Shown here: positions 5,429-5,861 of the stretch, piece by piece
Layout of the letters: the number at the start of each line of letters is the position of its first letter
Numbering within the stretch: the stretch's first letter is position 1
Assembly (NCBI GenBank): GCA_946409885.1
Contig: CAMJYF010000134.1
Coordinates: forward strand, 1 to 5,861
Direction of reading: 5' to 3'
DNA length: 5,861 nt
Origin: an uncultured Clostridia bacterium
GTDB lineage: Bacteria > Bacillota > Clostridia > Oscillospirales > Acutalibacteraceae
The notes under the pieces: model-generated
Told to the model about the DNA's origin: nothing
The model's input: the letters and a program-made list of their open reading frames with translations, nothing else
The model's database searches: none
Program-made: the position numbers and the translations under genes

Positions 5429-5488
5429 TTTGCGGACGGTCGGCGCCCGCCCCTGCAGGGGGTTGTCAACCTTTTTTACCGGTCCTGC
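5429..5488 (+). repeat. GC-rich dispersed hairpin repeat, copy 2 (60 bases)
   Basis: This copy matches the one at 5498-5555 over its whole length, with two substitutions and two single-base indels. It begins TTTGCGGACGGTCGGCGCCC and continues through the palindrome CCCCTGCAGGGG (5450-5461), GGTTGTCAACC (5461-5471), a T6 run and ACCGGTC. An A at 5436 breaks the main hairpin arm, so this copy looks slightly decayed there. The palindrome-plus-T-run end resembles a terminator. Confidence 0.85.
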
Positions 5489-5497
5489 CCTATGGGA

Positions 5498-5555
5498 TTT
5501 GCGGGCGGTCGGCGCCCGCCCCTACAGGGGGTTGTCAACCTTTTTACCGGTCTGC
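5498..5555 (+). repeat. GC-rich dispersed hairpin repeat, copy 3 (58 bases)
   Basis: This is a direct repeat of the copy at 5429, at a period of 69 bases with 9 bases between the units. Its first hairpin is intact: GCGGGCG (5501-5507), loop GTCGG, CGCCCGC (5513-5519). CCCCTACAGGGGG, the GGTTGTCAACC palindrome and a T5 run follow. The core, read in reverse as TGTAGGGGCGGGC, resembles short dispersed elements I associate with GC-rich gut Clostridia. It ends 17 bases from the radical SAM stop codon. Confidence 0.85.
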
Positions 5556-5572
5556 ACTGCGGGGACCCGCTT

Positions 5573-5861
5573 TCACGCGTTGGTGTTCTCCTGCGAAAGA
5601 TGCAGGCGGCGCATCTCCTCCGCGGCTGCGGCGGTCATGCGGCAGAGATACTCCGGCTTTTTGCCGTAATCACCCGTCTCCGCGTAGCAGGCCGCGGCGC
5701 AGACCGGGCACATGCGGCGCAGGGCGCAATCCGTACACACGGCGGGCAGGCGAATGGCCAGTGTGTGCCGCCGCACCGCCTGCCACCCCTCCGCAAAGGT
5801 CGTTTTTGTCAGGTCCGCGCACACGGGCGTCATGCCGCACATACGAAGACCACCCCGCCAA
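5573..5861 (-). CDS. Radical SAM/SPASM domain protein, C-terminal part (partial)
   Basis: The frame is open from the right edge to a TGA at 5573-5575 and gives about 95 residues. These form a SPASM-type auxiliary iron-sulfur domain. Reading from the edge: RGGLRMCGMTP, a stretch with the W of FAEGW, IRLP, then VCTDCALRRMCPVCAAACY (CX2CX5CX2CX3C), the Y..TG...KPEYLC segment with a further Cys 14 residues on, and a helical end. With the Cys in MCGM this makes the Cys set expected for one or two auxiliary [4Fe-4S] clusters. Such domains follow a radical SAM barrel in peptide- and protein-modifying enzymes, for example RiPP maturases and anaerobic sulfatase maturases. The barrel with its CX3CX2C motif lies outside the window, so the substrate cannot be told. 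The gene converges on the feo operon and is separated by the repeats and terminators. Confidence 0.85.
   Translation of the reverse strand, partial: WRGGLRMCGMTPVCADLTKTTFAEGWQAVRRHTLAIRLPAVCTDCALRRMCPVCAAACYAETGDYGKKPEYLCRMTAAAAEEMRRLHLSQENTNA

Noticed and set aside
5304..5555. CRISPR array
   Set aside because: There are only two to three units, one inverted, with 9 bases between the tandem pair and no regular unique spacers or cas genes.
5430..5669. Rightward open frame with repeated VGARP...RGLSTF blocks
   Set aside because: The protein repeats are just the translated DNA repeats, the frame runs antisense over the SPASM gene, and no ribosome binding site or known domain is seen.

Overview
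The window looks like part of a GC-rich Firmicutes chromosome, most likely a gut-type Clostridia in the Oscillospiraceae/Christensenellales range. This is inferred from four things: the high-GC coding sequence, the strong AGGAGG-type ribosome binding sites, the feoA-feoA-feoB plus small Cys-rich protein arrangement, and GC-rich hairpin repeats with the core TGTAGGGGCGGGC that I associate with such genomes. No marker gene fixes the taxon.

Layout from left to right: (1) the last 27 codons of an unrecognised rightward gene (1-84). (2) A bidirectional terminator (159-193). (3) A leftward gene for a secreted glycerophosphodiester phosphodiesterase (235-1155). (4) A leftward gene for a DtxR-family metal-dependent repressor (1265-1675). 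(5) A divergent control region (about 1676-1867) with a near-consensus rightward sigma-A promoter and three TTAG-N6-CTAA boxes. (6) A rightward ferrous iron uptake operon: feoA1 (1868-2080), feoA2 (2106-2327), feoB (2470-4965) and a 58-residue FeoB-associated Cys-rich membrane protein (4988-5164), closed by a strong hairpin terminator (5224-5251). (7) About 400 bases of intergenic DNA with three copies of a GC-rich hairpin repeat. (8) The C-terminal SPASM part of a leftward radical SAM protein that runs off the right edge (5573-5861).

The central story is a self-contained iron-uptake module. FeoB is the GTPase-linked Fe(II) permease of the cytoplasmic membrane, the two FeoA proteins are small SH3-like partners, and the small Cys-rich protein sits where other bacteria place feoC. 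The divergent DtxR-type protein carries the Met/Cys/Glu/His primary ligand pattern of iron-responsive DtxR/IdeR rather than the Asp/Glu pattern of MntR. Matching DtxR-like boxes lie inside the feo promoter, at its predicted start, in its leader, and again just before feoB. The simplest reading is that Fe(II)-loaded repressor shuts off feo when iron is plentiful, with a second control point at feoB.

The most notable points are the four boxes of identical architecture including the internal one before feoB, a strongly acidic extracellular insert of about 109 residues in FeoB, a repressor lacking the SH3 domain beside two free-standing FeoA SH3-like proteins, and the clustered hairpin repeats. 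I did not find a clearly new defence, mobile or RNA system here.
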